From: Desulfobulbus rhabdoformis
GTDB taxonomy: Bacteria > Desulfobacterota > Desulfobulbia > Desulfobulbales > Desulfobulbaceae
DNA length: 64,000 bases
Assembly: GCF_016919065.1 (NCBI RefSeq)
Contig: NZ_JAFFQA010000026.1
Span: 1-64,000 of the forward strand
Direction: 5' to 3'
How positions within the stretch are numbered: position 1 is the first letter of the stretch; each line of letters starts with the position of its first letter. A model generated the notes under the pieces. It ran no database searches. It was given only the letters and a program-made list of their open reading frames with translations, and had not been told where the DNA came from. Positions 1-9,425 of this stretch are shown one piece after another. A program made the position numbers and the translations under genes.

Positions 1-1010
1 TGGTTCAGCAGGCCCTGCTGGACATCCTTCAGCCGATATTTGATCCTGGTTTTCATCCATCAAGCTATGGGTACCGCCCTGGGCGGAGTTGCCATCAGGC
101 AATCACCAAAGCGAGTATGTTCATCCGTAAGTACGATCGGAAATGGGTCGTGGATATGGATCTGTCCAAGTGTTTCGATACGCTTGACCACGGCCTTATC
201 CTGAACGCATTCTCCCTGCGGGTGAAGGATGGGAGTATTCTTGGTCTGTTGCGGTTGATATTGAAAAGCGGGGTAATGACAGGAGAAGGTTGGCAAGCCA
301 GTGAAGTTGGTAGTCCTCAAGGAGGAGTGATCAGCCCATTGATTGCGAACGTGTACCTTGACGCCTTTGATCAGTTTATGAAGGAACGAGGCCACCGCAT
401 CGTCCGTTATGCGGATGATATTCTGATCCTGTGCTGTTCAAAAAGTGGTGCGCAAAATGCTTTAGAACAGGCAAGCCGCTATCTGGAAGTTGGGTTATTA
501 CTCACTGTGAATCGTGAGAAAACGCATATTTGCCACAGTTGGTTTGGAGTGAAATTTCTCGGGGTTATGATTCACTCGCAGAACACTCGTATTCAAGCAG
601 GTAAGATACGTTCTTTCAAAGACAAGGTGAAGTCCCTGACTCGGCGAAATTCTGGGAAAAACCTAGAGCAGATAATCGATGAACTCAATCTGGTTCTTCG
701 TGGCTTTGCTTTTTATTTTCGCATAGCGAATTGTAAAGGGCAGTACATGCAGTTGGCACGGTGGATACGAAGAAGACTGCGAGCGATTCAGCTCAAACTC
801 TGGAAGAAGCCGGGGAAACTGCATAGACGCCTGCGTCAACTCGGGTACAAGGGAACATTCGATTACATCCGGATGAACTCCTGGCATAATGCAGCCAGCC
901 CATTGGCTCATTATGCTCTTCCCAATGCGTATCTGCATCAACAGCTAGGGCTGTTTGACCTCAGCGCTGTAACCACGGGTATCCGTGTTTTCGAACAGAA
1001 AGGAAAATAA
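1..1010 (+). CDS. ltrA: Group II intron reverse transcriptase/maturase, 5' truncated by window edge
   Basis: The frame is open from base 3, with an upstream YRPGRS motif before the first ATG at 117, so the gene begins outside the window. Visible reverse transcriptase blocks are DLSKCFDTLDH, GSPQGGVISPLIANVYLD and the catalytic YADD, followed by a basic maturase/thumb region. The protein ends about 35 residues after a LAHYALPNAYLHQ segment and no HNH endonuclease domain is visible, so mobility would rely on target DNA structure or replication forks. Its role in this family is to help the intron RNA splice and to copy it into DNA. Intron domains V and VI follow directly. The upstream RNA domains are not in the window, so the class is unresolved. 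Confidence 0.93.
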   Translation, partial: VQQALLDILQPIFDPGFHPSSYGYRPGRSCHQAITKASMFIRKYDRKWVVDMDLSKCFDTLDHGLILNAFSLRVKDGSILGLLRLILKSGVMTGEGWQASEVGSPQGGVISPLIANVYLDAFDQFMKERGHRIVRYADDILILCCSKSGAQNALEQASRYLEVGLLLTVNREKTHICHSWFGVKFLGVMIHSQNTRIQAGKIRSFKDKVKSLTRRNSGKNLEQIIDELNLVLRGFAFYFRIANCKGQYMQLARWIRRRLRAIQLKLWKKPGKLHRRLRQLGYKGTFDYIRMNSWHNAASPLAHYALPNAYLHQQLGLFDLSAVTTGIRVFEQKGK

Positions 1011-1014
1011 ACAG

Positions 1015-1094
1015 GAGCCGTATACGAGGCCCGTACGTACGGTTCTGTGAGAGGGATGAGGTGAGAGTAATTAACTCACCTCACCCTACTCGAT
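1015..1094 (+). ncRNA. Group II intron RNA 3' end (domains V and VI)
   Basis: Domain V spans about 1015-1045: the arms GAGCCGTA and TACGGTTC pair around an inner CG-rich hairpin and the AGC catalytic triad is present. Domain VI follows, with GGTGAG and CTCACC arms around an AT-rich loop (about 1056-1080). The intron probably ends at CTACTCGAT near 1094, judged from the usual form of bacterial intron ends. The exact splice site is inferred. An arm of an intergenic palindrome begins 6 bases further on. Confidence 0.8.
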
Positions 1095-1099
1095 ATCTT

Positions 1100-1195
1100 C
1101 TGAATCCTTGACGGCGGGGGAAACTGAGCAACGTATCCAGCATATGAAGCAAAGATTTTCACACAATTTTTTTTTACCTGCCGTCACTGATTCAG
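1100..1195. repeat. Intergenic palindromic repeat, copy 1
   Basis: The left arm CTGAATCCTTGACGGC and the right arm GCCGTCACTGATTCAG are nearly complementary and enclose a block containing AAACTGAGCAACG. The same ends and inner block recur elsewhere in the window (for example 31502-31621 and 16327-16363). The repeat lies between the intron end and nrdR. Confidence 0.7.
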
Positions 1196-1303
1196 GTTTA
1201 TGCACGGCACCTTTGCCCAATTTTTCTTCGCTGCGGGATCTTACCTCGCCCAAGGCTTGCGATCTCGGCGGCCCGGGCTTAATTTTACCCAATCAACCAG
1301 CCT

Positions 1304-1768
1304 ATGAAATGTCCCTACTGCGGTCATTTGGACAGTCGCGTTATTGACTCTCGAATCAATAAGGATAAGACCATCACCAGGCGTCGACGTGAATGCGATA
1401 GCTGCGCCCGTCGCTTTACCACCTATGAGCGAATTGAGTTAATGCTGCCCATGCTGATTAAAAAGGATGGTCGGCGTGAACCTTGGGATCGAGGCAAGAT
1501 TGTGGCCGGTTTGGAAAAAGCCTGCGAAAAGCTGCCTGTGAGCATGACTGACATTGATTCCTTTGTGGACAATATTGAGCAAAAACTCCAGGATTTTGGT
1601 GGAAAAGAGATCCCAACCAGCCAGATTGGCCAGTGGATAATGGAGGCGTTACCTGCCCTGGATGAAGTCGCCTATGTTCGTTTTGCCTCGGTCTACCGTC
1701 AATTCAAAGACGTGAACGAGTTCATGGATGAATTGAAAACCTTTCTTGGTGAGCGCAGAACGCATTAG
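1304..1768 (+). CDS. nrdR: Transcriptional repressor NrdR
   Basis: At 154 residues this is full length. An N-terminal zinc ribbon (MKCPYCG then CDSCARRF) is followed by an ATP-cone domain beginning near [16 protein letters not shown]. NrdR senses ATP/dATP and represses ribonucleotide reductase genes by binding paired NrdR boxes. It is followed by ribD, a pairing seen in many bacteria. No ribonucleotide reductase gene lies in the window. Start ATG 1304 is the only one in place before the zinc ribbon; a clear ribosome binding site is not visible. Confidence 0.96.
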   Translation: MKCPYCGHLDSRVIDSRINKDKTITRRRRECDSCARRFTTYERIELMLPMLIKKDGRREPWDRGKIVAGLEKACEKLPVSMTDIDSFVDNIEQKLQDFGGKEIPTSQIGQWIMEALPALDEVAYVRFASVYRQFKDVNEFMDELKTFLGERRTH

Positions 1769-1860
1769 CCCGAATCCCTGTTGGCATCCTTGGGCCACTT
1801 GGCACCTGGATTTTAGGGATGTGTTTTTTACGTTGTCATCAAGAATGAAGAGGTGTTTTT

Positions 1861-2967
1861 TTGCAGCACGAAGACTACATGCAGTTGGCCCTTGAAGAGG
1901 CCCTTAAAGGTGTCGGGCGGACCACACCCAACCCTCCGGTGGGAGCAGTTATCGTCAACAACGGGAATATTGTCGGGCGGGGGTATCATAAAAAAGCAGG
2001 GACTCCCCATGCCGAGGTCAATGCCATTGCCGATGCCGGTGAGGCCGCCCGGGGGGGGGCAATTTTTGTCACCCTTGAGCCCTGTAATCATACCGGTCGA
2101 ACCCCCCCCTGTACCCAGGCAATTTTAAAGGCCGGAATTCAGCATGTCGTTATTGGTGCCATGGATCCCAACCCTGGTGTCGTTGGTGGCGGAGCCGATT
2201 TTTTGCGTTCTCAGGGAGTGGACGTCACTACAGCTGTCCTGGAAGAAGCCTGTTCGGATCTCATCCGTCCCTTTGTCAAATTGAGTTCCACTGGTCTGCC
2301 CTGGGTTATCCTGAAAGCGGGGCTCAGCCTGGATGGAAGAATCGCTTACACGGCAGGGCAGGGCGGTGGCGTTACAGGTGCACAATCAGGCCAGCTTGTA
2401 CATCAGCTGCGCGATCAGGTTGATGCCCTGGTCATCGGTATTGGAACGGCACTCAGCGATAATCCCAGTCTGACCACCAGGATCCCCGGCAAAGCAGACG
2501 CCCGCGATCCCCTGCGGGTTATTCTTGATTCCCAGCTACGCCTTTCTCCCAACGCTCAGATGCTCAGCCAAAACTCACAGGCAGCCACCTGGGTATTGTG
2601 CGGAGAGGATGCACCTGAAAAGAGGATGCAGGCTTTACGAGAGGCCGGAGCCGTTGTCCACCCCCTTCCTCTTGATGACAACCACCACCTGGATATACAT
2701 CAGGTTGTCCGTTTCTTGGGAAAACAGCAGCTCAGCTCTCTTCTTGTGGAAGGAGGGGCTCGAATCCACGGAGCATTTTGGCAGGCAGGACTGGTGGATG
2801 AGGTACAGCTCTACTATGCACCCTTTTTTATAGGGGATCAGGGCGTTCCCCTAATGCAGGGATTTGCCTTGCAAGAAAAACCTGGGAACCTGCCTCTTGA
2901 GATTCTTTCCTTCACACGGGCGGGGGAGGATGTGTTCTTGCGGGCGCTGGTGAGAAAAAATTTGTAA
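1861..2967 (+). CDS. ribD: Bifunctional riboflavin biosynthesis deaminase/reductase RibD
   Basis: RibD converts the GTP cyclohydrolase II product of riboflavin synthesis by deamination and then side-chain reduction. The N-terminal deaminase has the zinc ligands H50 and C75/C84 (HAEVNA and PCNHTGRTPPC). The C-terminal reductase starts near residue 146 (WVILKAGLSLDGR) and includes the VEGGARI segment. I chose the TTG at 1861 because AGAGG lies at a proper distance upstream; an ATG at 1879 would lose six residues. At 368 residues it is the usual length. A strong terminator follows. Confidence 0.95.
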   Translation: MQHEDYMQLALEEALKGVGRTTPNPPVGAVIVNNGNIVGRGYHKKAGTPHAEVNAIADAGEAARGGAIFVTLEPCNHTGRTPPCTQAILKAGIQHVVIGAMDPNPGVVGGGADFLRSQGVDVTTAVLEEACSDLIRPFVKLSSTGLPWVILKAGLSLDGRIAYTAGQGGGVTGAQSGQLVHQLRDQVDALVIGIGTALSDNPSLTTRIPGKADARDPLRVILDSQLRLSPNAQMLSQNSQAATWVLCGEDAPEKRMQALREAGAVVHPLPLDDNHHLDIHQVVRFLGKQQLSSLLVEGGARIHGAFWQAGLVDEVQLYYAPFFIGDQGVPLMQGFALQEKPGNLPLEILSFTRAGEDVFLRALVRKNL

Positions 2968-3032
2968 CGTAAAGAATTTCTTTTGAAAATGAGACAAGCT
3001 TAAATAAGACTGTGCCCTTCAGGGTTCCACTG

Positions 3033-3073
3033 AAAAGCCCTCTTCACTCAACGCGGAGTGAAGAGGGCTTTTT
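3033..3073. terminator. Bidirectional terminator between ribD and the NtrC-type regulator
   Basis: A 17-bp stem (AAAAGCCCTCTTCACTC and its complement) with a 6-base loop has T-runs on both sides. It can therefore end both ribD and the converging minus-strand operon. Confidence 0.92.
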
Positions 3074-3100
3074 GTTGTACATGATGATGGTCGAATTGAT

Positions 3101-4438
3101 TTAATCGATCGCGTACTGGGTCAGTTTGCGATAGAGGGTCTTTCGGCTGATGCCCAGAGTGTCGGCAGTTTTCTGCCGATTCCCACCATAGAAATCGAGC
3201 ATTTTCAGGATATGCTCCCGCTCCACAGAATCCAGAGTCAAAGCCGCCCCATTGGACGCCGAGGATTCAACCAGCTCCCGTGGCAGACAGCGTTCGGTAA
3301 TGATGCCATTTTCAGCAAGGATAATTGAGCGTTCGATAACGTTTCTCAGCTCGCGAATATTACCCGGCCAGTTGTATTTGAGAATACAGGCCATTGCCTG
3401 TTCCACTATCCTGTAATTGGTGTTATCCGGGCTGAGCGTGGTGAGAAAATAGTCCACCAGCAGGGGGAGATCTTCTTTGCGGTCCTTGAGTGATGGAATT
3501 TGGATACTGAAGGCGTTGATGCGGTGGAAAAGCGCCTCGTTAAACCGATCTTTATCAACCTCCTCGGCAAGATGGCGGTTGGTGGCAAAGAGAAAACGGA
3601 TATTCACCTTGCGTTCTTCCTTCTCTCCCACACGGCGGTAGGAGCCGGTCTCCAGAACACGGAGCAGCGAGGCCTGTACTTCCAAGGGAAGGTCACCTAT
3701 CTCATCGAGAAAGAGAGTGGAGTCATGGGCAAAGGAAAGCAAGCCCTCGCGTGACTCGTTGGCACCGGTAAACGACCCCTTGATATGGCCAAAGAGTTCG
3801 CTACGGGCCAGTTCTTTTTGCAGGGTCGCGCAGTTTTTGACAATCATCGGGTTTGCCGAAAGCGGCGAACGCTGATGGATCATGCGGGCAACCACATCTT
3901 TTCCCGCTCCGGACTCTCCTGTGATTAAGACAGGGATTGAGGCAGGCGCGACTTTTTCAATGAGAAAGTGAATGTCGCGCATGGATGCGGAGTTGCCAAT
4001 AAATTTGACATTGTTCTGTTCCTGGCCGGTTGAGTGGCGCAGCATCGCATTTTCCCGCGACAGGAGGACACGTTGATGTGCTTTTTCGACAATAAGGTCC
4101 AACCGATCCAGATTGAAGGGTTTACGGATAAAGTCGCAAGCTCCAAGCTTCATGGCTTCAACCGCGATATCAACGTCCCCGTGGCCGGTGATCATGATGA
4201 CCTCGATGTGCGGAATAGACTCCCGTACTTTGATGAGCAACTCCAGATCCTGCACATCAGGCAGCCAGAGGTCCATGATAATGACATCAAACCAATGGCT
4301 GCGGATCATGGCCAATGCTTCGGCCCCGTCTGCAGCGGTGAGTATTTCTCTGCGATTATTGGCCAGCTCTTTTTGCAGCAGCCGTCTAATTGATTCCTCG
4401 TCGTCTATGACAAGGATGGAATACTTTTCTCTGTCCAT
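3101..4438 (-). CDS. Sigma-54-dependent response regulator, NtrC family
   Basis: The protein has 445 residues and three domains. The receiver carries the acidic pair D12/D13 and phospho-acceptor D56. The AAA+ ATPase carries Walker A GESGAGKD and a sigma-54 contact loop GSFTGA, one Ser-for-Ala change from the usual GAFTGA. The C-terminal Fis-type helix-turn-helix is GNRQKTADTLGISRKTLYRK. It is encoded with, and overlaps by 34 bases, the upstream histidine kinase, so the two form a pair. Its targets are not evident; I found no strong sigma-54 promoter in front of the alcohol dehydrogenase that heads this operon. Confidence 0.94.
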   Translation of the reverse strand: MDREKYSILVIDDEESIRRLLQKELANNRREILTAADGAEALAMIRSHWFDVIIMDLWLPDVQDLELLIKVRESIPHIEVIMITGHGDVDIAVEAMKLGACDFIRKPFNLDRLDLIVEKAHQRVLLSRENAMLRHSTGQEQNNVKFIGNSASMRDIHFLIEKVAPASIPVLITGESGAGKDVVARMIHQRSPLSANPMIVKNCATLQKELARSELFGHIKGSFTGANESREGLLSFAHDSTLFLDEIGDLPLEVQASLLRVLETGSYRRVGEKEERKVNIRFLFATNRHLAEEVDKDRFNEALFHRINAFSIQIPSLKDRKEDLPLLVDYFLTTLSPDNTNYRIVEQAMACILKYNWPGNIRELRNVIERSIILAENGIITERCLPRELVESSASNGAALTLDSVEREHILKMLDFYGGNRQKTADTLGISRKTLYRKLTQYAID

Positions 4439-5634
4439 TCTTCTTCTTTAATTCCGGGGAGAGAAACACGAAATGCCGAACCAACGCCGACGGCGCTGGT
4501 CACATTAATGTCTCCATGATGATTTTTAACAATCGAATAACACGTTGAGAGTCCGATACCGATTCCTTTTCCCACCGGTTTGGTGGTGAAAAACGGTTCG
4601 AAAAGTTTGTCTTGATACTCCAGAGGGATCCCGCATCCAGAGTCCTCAATAACCAGAGTCGCGCCACCGGATTCATTGCTGTGGGTCTTGATCTGAATCA
4701 AACCACCATCGCTTGTGGCATCAAGGGCATTGGTCAGCAGGTTGATAATGACCTGTTTGAGTTGGGATTCGTCGCCTAAGATCTGGGGGAGATCATCCTG
4801 AAGTTCTGTATTCACCGTAAGATCGTGCTGCTCTTTAAAATGATGTTTCAAAATAAAGAGGGTATCGGTCACACACTGGTTCAGATCGATATGGGCAAGG
4901 CTTGCCGCTGTCGGTCGAGAAAAGGTCAGCAGGGTCTGGACGATGTCACGGCAACGCAAACACTCTTTGATGATTGTCTGGGTGTATTCCTTAAAATCAC
5001 CCACCAGTTCTTCTTCGACCTGTCCCTCGAGCCGATTAATGCGCCGCTTGAGTCCCTGGGCAAAGCCGTTTATGGCTGTAAGCGGATTGTTAATTTCATG
5101 GGCAACCCCAGCAGCCAGAGCTCCCACTGTGGCCATCTTTTCGGCCTGGTAAAACTGTGCCTGAAACTCTTTTTCCAGGGTGACGTCGCGTTTAAACAAA
5201 AGGACCTGACGCTCACCGGTGGGGCTGGTTTTGAGAGGGGAGGCTATAATCTCGTAGTGCTTATAATCGTCGTTGACCTTGTAGATGCATAAGTCTTTGA
5301 TGATTTCGTCACGGTCGAGAGCGCGCAGAGCCGGGCAGTTATCACAACGGCCATGGTGTCCCCGAAATATCTCATGGCAGTGGCGACCAATGGGATCAAT
5401 ACCGGGAAACCAGTCGGTGAAGACATGATTGACCCGCTGAATGGAGAGATCTTCGTTTAACACCACCATCAGGTCGGTAATGCCGTCAAGAAGCGCTTGG
5501 ATTTCTTTACGCTTTTTTTCTAGCTCAAGGTTGGATCCTTTGAGTTGTTCGACCTTCTGCTGCAACTCCTGATAAAAACCGAGCTTGCAATGTTCAATGC
5601 CAACAAGATCTTCTAAGGTTGTATAGTGTGGCAT
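4405..5634 (-). CDS. PAS-domain sensor histidine kinase
   Basis: A short coiled coil leads into a PAS domain with a Cys cluster (CHEIF then RCDNCPAL), a kinase core with H-box AHEINNPL, N-box NLLTNALDA and G-boxes DSGCGIP and GIGIGLS. There is no membrane segment, so it is probably cytoplasmic and may sense redox state or a metabolite through the Cys-rich PAS; that is inference. The start is taken as ATG 5634, which overlaps the upstream dehydrogenase stop as TAATG and has GAGGAGG upstream; a GTG at 5640 is possible. It passes phosphate to the overlapping NtrC-type regulator. Confidence 0.92.
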   Translation of the reverse strand: MPHYTTLEDLVGIEHCKLGFYQELQQKVEQLKGSNLELEKKRKEIQALLDGITDLMVVLNEDLSIQRVNHVFTDWFPGIDPIGRHCHEIFRGHHGRCDNCPALRALDRDEIIKDLCIYKVNDDYKHYEIIASPLKTSPTGERQVLLFKRDVTLEKEFQAQFYQAEKMATVGALAAGVAHEINNPLTAINGFAQGLKRRINRLEGQVEEELVGDFKEYTQTIIKECLRCRDIVQTLLTFSRPTAASLAHIDLNQCVTDTLFILKHHFKEQHDLTVNTELQDDLPQILGDESQLKQVIINLLTNALDATSDGGLIQIKTHSNESGGATLVIEDSGCGIPLEYQDKLFEPFFTTKPVGKGIGIGLSTCYSIVKNHHGDINVTSAVGVGSAFRVSLPGIKEEEWTEKSIPSLS

Positions 5635-6983
5635 TACCACACCTCCTCACAGATCTGATAGAACTCCTCCCAGGTGGCAGGCCGTGGATTCGTCAGGTTA
5701 CAGGCATCGTGAACAGCCATTTTGCATAAAGCTTCCAAATGATGCCGTTCACTTTCCGGAATGAGTTGGGAAAGACGAAGGGCAACGTCAAAGGAGGCAA
5801 AGAATTCGTCGAGTTTCTCGATCCCAGCAAGAGCGGTTTCTCGATCGGTACCTACCTGCCGCTTGACAATAAGGCGACCTATATCCGCCATACGTTGGGT
5901 GTTGATTCCCATATTAAAACGCATAACGCTGGTGAGCAGAATGGGGTGAACCACGCCATGGCGCATGTCAAAATGACCGCCAAGGGCATGGGCCAGTGCG
6001 TGCTCAGCACCCAGCCCGGCATTGGAAAAGGCCATGGAGGCAGAGACGGAGGCAATACTTAACTGCTCCAGAGAATCAAGAGACCTGGTGGCTACAGCGC
6101 GTTGTAGATTGTTGAGTATCAGGTCAATAGCTCGTAGGGAGTGAATTTCGGTAAAGGGAGAGGCGATACGCGACATATACGCCTCAATGGCATGGGCCAG
6201 AGCATCGACTGCAGATTGGATGATGAGCGATTCTGTTTTGGTACGAAGGATCAAAGGGTCCACAATGGAGATGTTGGGAACCAGCGTCCGCGTGATGATG
6301 GACATTTTGACCCCACGCTTCATGTCGGTGATGATGCAAAATTGGCTGATATCCGAGCCACTGCCAGCTGTGGTCGTGATAAAAAGCATGGGGGGCAGGG
6401 GGCGTTGGACCCGATTTGCACCTTCATAATCCCGTATACGCCCTCCATTGCTGGCAATGATGGCAATTCCTTTTGCCGTGTCAAGGGCACTGCCGCCGCC
6501 GATTGCAATGATTACGTCTGTACCGTTTTTGGAATAGAATTCAGCTCCCTGCTCAATCTGAAAATCTCGTGGATTTGAAGTAACACCAGGGTAATAGACC
6601 CACTTGATTCCTTCTTTTTCCAAGATGTCCATGAGGCGCTGGAGCCAACCGGCTTCCTCAATACCATCGTCGCTGACAAGAAAGACTTTTTTGGCTCCAA
6701 GGCGTAGGGCACATTGACCCGCGTAATTGAGGCTTCCTCGCCCAAATATTATTTCTGGAATGGCAAATTTTGTTATATCCATGAAACCTGACTCTGGAAG
6801 TTGCGAATGGTCGGTAATACTGAAAATATGGGCTAGATCAAGGACGGGGGCGTTGAAGGAGTCGTCAGTATCCGCATCATTTTGCTGCATGTAATCCGCT
6901 GCAGCTGAGGTTGCTGCGCGTTGAAATCGTGGTTGGACAACGGAACCATCCTTGGCGTGCAGAGTTAATATTGCATCTTTCAT
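5634..6983 (-). CDS. Iron-containing alcohol dehydrogenase with N-terminal extension
   Basis: The enzyme belongs to the group III NAD(P)-dependent alcohol dehydrogenases. The dinucleotide motif GGGSALDTAKG, the motif TTAGSGSD and the metal-site region DALAHAIEAYMS followed by HALGGHFDMRHG are visible. The family core starts near FAIPEIIFGRGSL. A start at 6983 has a GAGG ribosome site 8 bases upstream and adds about 67 residues; a start at 6782 would give the usual length of about 382. It is the first gene of an operon with a histidine kinase and sigma-54 regulator, which suggests control by, or a shared role with, that pair. Substrate unknown. Confidence 0.88.
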   Translation of the reverse strand: MKDAILTLHAKDGSVVQPRFQRAATSAAADYMQQNDADTDDSFNAPVLDLAHIFSITDHSQLPESGFMDITKFAIPEIIFGRGSLNYAGQCALRLGAKKVFLVSDDGIEEAGWLQRLMDILEKEGIKWVYYPGVTSNPRDFQIEQGAEFYSKNGTDVIIAIGGGSALDTAKGIAIIASNGGRIRDYEGANRVQRPLPPMLFITTTAGSGSDISQFCIITDMKRGVKMSIITRTLVPNISIVDPLILRTKTESLIIQSAVDALAHAIEAYMSRIASPFTEIHSLRAIDLILNNLQRAVATRSLDSLEQLSIASVSASMAFSNAGLGAEHALAHALGGHFDMRHGVVHPILLTSVMRFNMGINTQRMADIGRLIVKRQVGTDRETALAGIEKLDEFFASFDVALRLSQLIPESERHHLEALCKMAVHDACNLTNPRPATWEEFYQICEEVW

Positions 6984-7483
6984 GCCGAATACCTCATTGC
7001 TTGCGGAGGAAACGTCCTTATAAGGGAAAGTGGGGTTAAATGACCCTGCTTGTTTGAAAGTGGTGTCTCTATAGCGGATTGGACCCCTCCATAATACCAC
7101 GGGAAGGGGGAAAAACGAAGAAGTGATTGGGTCAAATTGACTCTGTTTGCCTTTTACTGCGGGGCAAAATGACACGTAATTGTGAGGCTGGACTAGGGGG
7201 GCATGCGTAATTATTTGATTCTGCAAGCAACCTGGAGCCGTGCGCATTCTTTGGTTGCCAGAGGTGCTTTCTTGCGGACAAAGATTAAAAATGGTTATAA
7301 CCGGTTGATTCTACCTCGTATTATGGGTATTGTTGTGTCGTTCGAGAAGAAAGAAAATTTTTTTACCTGAAACCGTGAGCATGCATCGACGCGTCAGTTT
7401 CGTTGTGTGTGCCATGTCGATTAACGTTTTCTTTTTCAGCATGTTGCAGGCAATGAAGGTGGCATGCTGATGGATGCCCCAAA

Positions 7484-7584
7484 GGGCAGTGGATAAAACT
7501 GAACAATTCATGCATTTGTTTAAAAATCTTCGCCTTATTAAAAGGCTCCGTTGTTCAGTGCCCACACGCCGCCAGGGTTTCAGG
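7484..7584. repeat. Intergenic palindromic repeat, copy 2 (diverged)
   Basis: AAACTGAACAA on the left pairs with TTGTTCAGT on the right, and GGGCAGTGG faces CCCACACGCC further out. The inner block matches the copies at 1100 and 31502. It lies in the 960-base gap between the divergent alcohol dehydrogenase and sat. Apart from this repeat and the sat promoter, that gap holds no convincing gene. Confidence 0.6.
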
Positions 7585-7761
7585 CTTTAGGCTAGGGACT
7601 ATCCTCCGCGTCATTTGCTGCCCTGCCTAGGAGAGAAATAACGCTGGACCTTCGAATATCATACCTCCAGCCAGGTGTTTTGTGTCATTTTGAACTTATC
7701 CTGTCAGTATGGATGCTTCTTTCTTTTAGTTTTTTGCGGTTTTTCCTCTGCGCGCAAAAAA

Positions 7762-7791
7762 GTTATCATCATTTTTCTTGATCGTTATCAT
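7762..7791 (+). promoter_or_regulatory. Direct repeat GTTATCAT x2 upstream of sat, possible activator site
   Basis: GTTATCAT occurs at 7762-7769 and again at 7784-7791, a 22-base period or about two helical turns. The second copy ends 11 bases before the likely -35 element. The placement suits a dimeric activator. No known regulator motif is recognised. Confidence 0.4.
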
Positions 7792-7802
7792 GAGTTTTTT
7801 TC

Positions 7803-7830
7803 TTGACTTTCCCCGCCCGTATATTAAATA
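7803..7830 (+). promoter_or_regulatory. Probable sigma-70 promoter of sat
   Basis: TTGACT (7803-7808) is followed after 16 bases by TAAATA (7825-7830). It leaves a leader of about 110 bases before the sat start, with the ribosome site GAGAGGG just before the ATG. Confidence 0.5.
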
Positions 7831-7946
7831 TCATCAAGACTGAATGCTGGTTCAGTTTTTATTTCATAGGAAGTGAATCCGGCAGGCTCTGTCGGAATTA
7901 TGTAGGCTAATTTTCTCACACGAATAAAACCAGAGAGGGAAAAGTT

Positions 7947-9227
7947 ATGAGTTCAAAATTGGTTGCGCCTCACGGCGGTAAAGGTCTTGTATGTGCCCTG
8001 CTTGAAGGCGCTGAGCGTGAAGCAGAATTGAAAAAAGCCACTGGCTTGAAGCAGGTTGAGATCACCGCTCGCGCTAAAGGCGACCTGATCATGATGGGTA
8101 TTGGTGGCTTTTCCCCGCTCACCGGTTTCATGACCAAAGCAGACTGGAAAGGCGTTTGCGAGAATTTCACCATGGCAGATGGTACCTTCTGGCCGGTACC
8201 GATCACCCTGGATGTTTCTGCTGCTGATGCTGCAGACATCAAAGAAGGTGATGAAATCGCTCTGGTTGCTGCTGGTGAGACCTACGCTACCATGAAGGTC
8301 ACCGAGAAATTCGAGATGACCGAAGCCGACAAACGTTGGGAGTGCGAGAAAGTATTCAAAGGCGAAGGCGAAGAGTCTGAGGGTGACAAATTCTGGGAGA
8401 TCGCTCCTGAAGATCATCCTGGCGTCATCATGGTTATGGGCCAGAAAGAGTTCAACCTTGCCGGTCCTGTCAAAGTTCTCTCCGAGGGTGAGTACCCCAA
8501 AGAGTACCCGGGTGTATACCTGAAACCTGCTGAGACCCGCGCTATGTTTGACGAGCGTGGCTGGGCTAACGTTGCTGCCCTGCAGCTGCGTAACCCCATG
8601 CATCGTAGCCATGAGTTTCTGGCCAAGATCGCTATCGAGGTATGTGACGGTTGTCTGATCCACAGCTTGATCGGTAACCTCAAACCGGGCGACATTCCTG
8701 CCGACACCCGTGTTGAGGCTATCAAAATCCTCATCGAGAACTACTTTGTCAAAGAGAACGTAATCAACGCTGGTTACCCGCTTGACATGCGTTACGCTGG
8801 TCCTCGTGAGGGTCTGCTCCACGCTACCTTCCGTCAGAACTACGGTGTAAACAACATGCTGATCGGTCGTGACCATGCTGGTGTTGGTGACTTCTACGGT
8901 CTGTTCGAGGCTCAGCAGATCTTCGATCGCATCCCCGTAACCGGTGATGACTCCAAAGACCTGCTCTGCAAGCCGATGAAGATCGACTGGACCTTCTACT
9001 GCCACAAATGTGACGGTATGGCTTCCCTGCGTACATGTCCGCATACCAAAGAGGATCGCGTTATCCTTTCTGGTACCAAACTGCGTAAAGCGCTTTCTGA
9101 CGGTGCTCCGGTTGTTGACCACTTCGGTCGCGACGAGGTGCTCGTACACCTGCGTAAATACTACGCTGGCCTGACCGAGAAGGTTGAGGTTAAGATGCAG
9201 GGTGCTGCTTCTGGTGCCGCAATGTAA
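7947..9227 (+). CDS. sat: Sulfate adenylyltransferase (ATP sulfurylase)
   Basis: Sat activates sulfate with ATP to give adenosine phosphosulfate, the first cytoplasmic step of dissimilatory sulfate reduction; it can run in reverse in sulfur oxidizers. The nucleotide-binding motif [11 protein letters not shown] starts at residue 213 and GRDHAGVGD near residue 307. A Cys/His cluster ([15 protein letters not shown]) typical of the SRB/archaeal type follows. At 426 residues it is full length. Codon use is strongly biased and a long antisense frame results, both typical of a very highly expressed gene. It is monocistronic, with its own promoter and terminator; no apr or qmo genes are in the window. 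Confidence 0.97.
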   Translation: MSSKLVAPHGGKGLVCALLEGAEREAELKKATGLKQVEITARAKGDLIMMGIGGFSPLTGFMTKADWKGVCENFTMADGTFWPVPITLDVSAADAADIKEGDEIALVAAGETYATMKVTEKFEMTEADKRWECEKVFKGEGEESEGDKFWEIAPEDHPGVIMVMGQKEFNLAGPVKVLSEGEYPKEYPGVYLKPAETRAMFDERGWANVAALQLRNPMHRSHEFLAKIAIEVCDGCLIHSLIGNLKPGDIPADTRVEAIKILIENYFVKENVINAGYPLDMRYAGPREGLLHATFRQNYGVNNMLIGRDHAGVGDFYGLFEAQQIFDRIPVTGDDSKDLLCKPMKIDWTFYCHKCDGMASLRTCPHTKEDRVILSGTKLRKALSDGAPVVDHFGRDEVLVHLRKYYAGLTEKVEVKMQGAASGAAM

Positions 9228-9258
9228 GACCCGCTTCATCACGTAAGCGTTTTTGTTG

Positions 9259-9296
9259 AAAAGGAGATGTCGCTCTGGGCGGCATCTCCTTTTTTA
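9259..9296 (+). terminator. Terminator of sat
   Basis: The hairpin AAAAGGAGATGTCGC / GGCGGCATCTCCTTTT is followed by a run of six T, 32 bases after the sat stop. Confidence 0.92.
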
Positions 9297-9425
9297 TTGC
9301 AAAGAGCCACTCTCTACAGTAGGGACGGCTCAAAGAGAGTTTTTAGATTGCATGAAAAGCAAAATGATCCACTCATGGGTGAGTGCAGACTCGAAGATGA
9401 CGGTCAATGAGAGAACGAGGATTCA

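Noticed and set aside
6984..7247. N-terminal 88-residue extension of the alcohol dehydrogenase frame to 7247
   Set aside because: The added residues lack a protein-like pattern and the ribosome site supports 6983; the region is more likely promoter.
7311..7565. An 84-residue frame in the gap before sat
   Set aside because: It runs through the palindromic repeat and has no ribosome site or protein-like pattern.
7953..9242. A 429-residue open frame antisense to sat
   Set aside because: It mirrors the biased codon use of sat, shows no family motif, and sat is unmistakable on the other strand.
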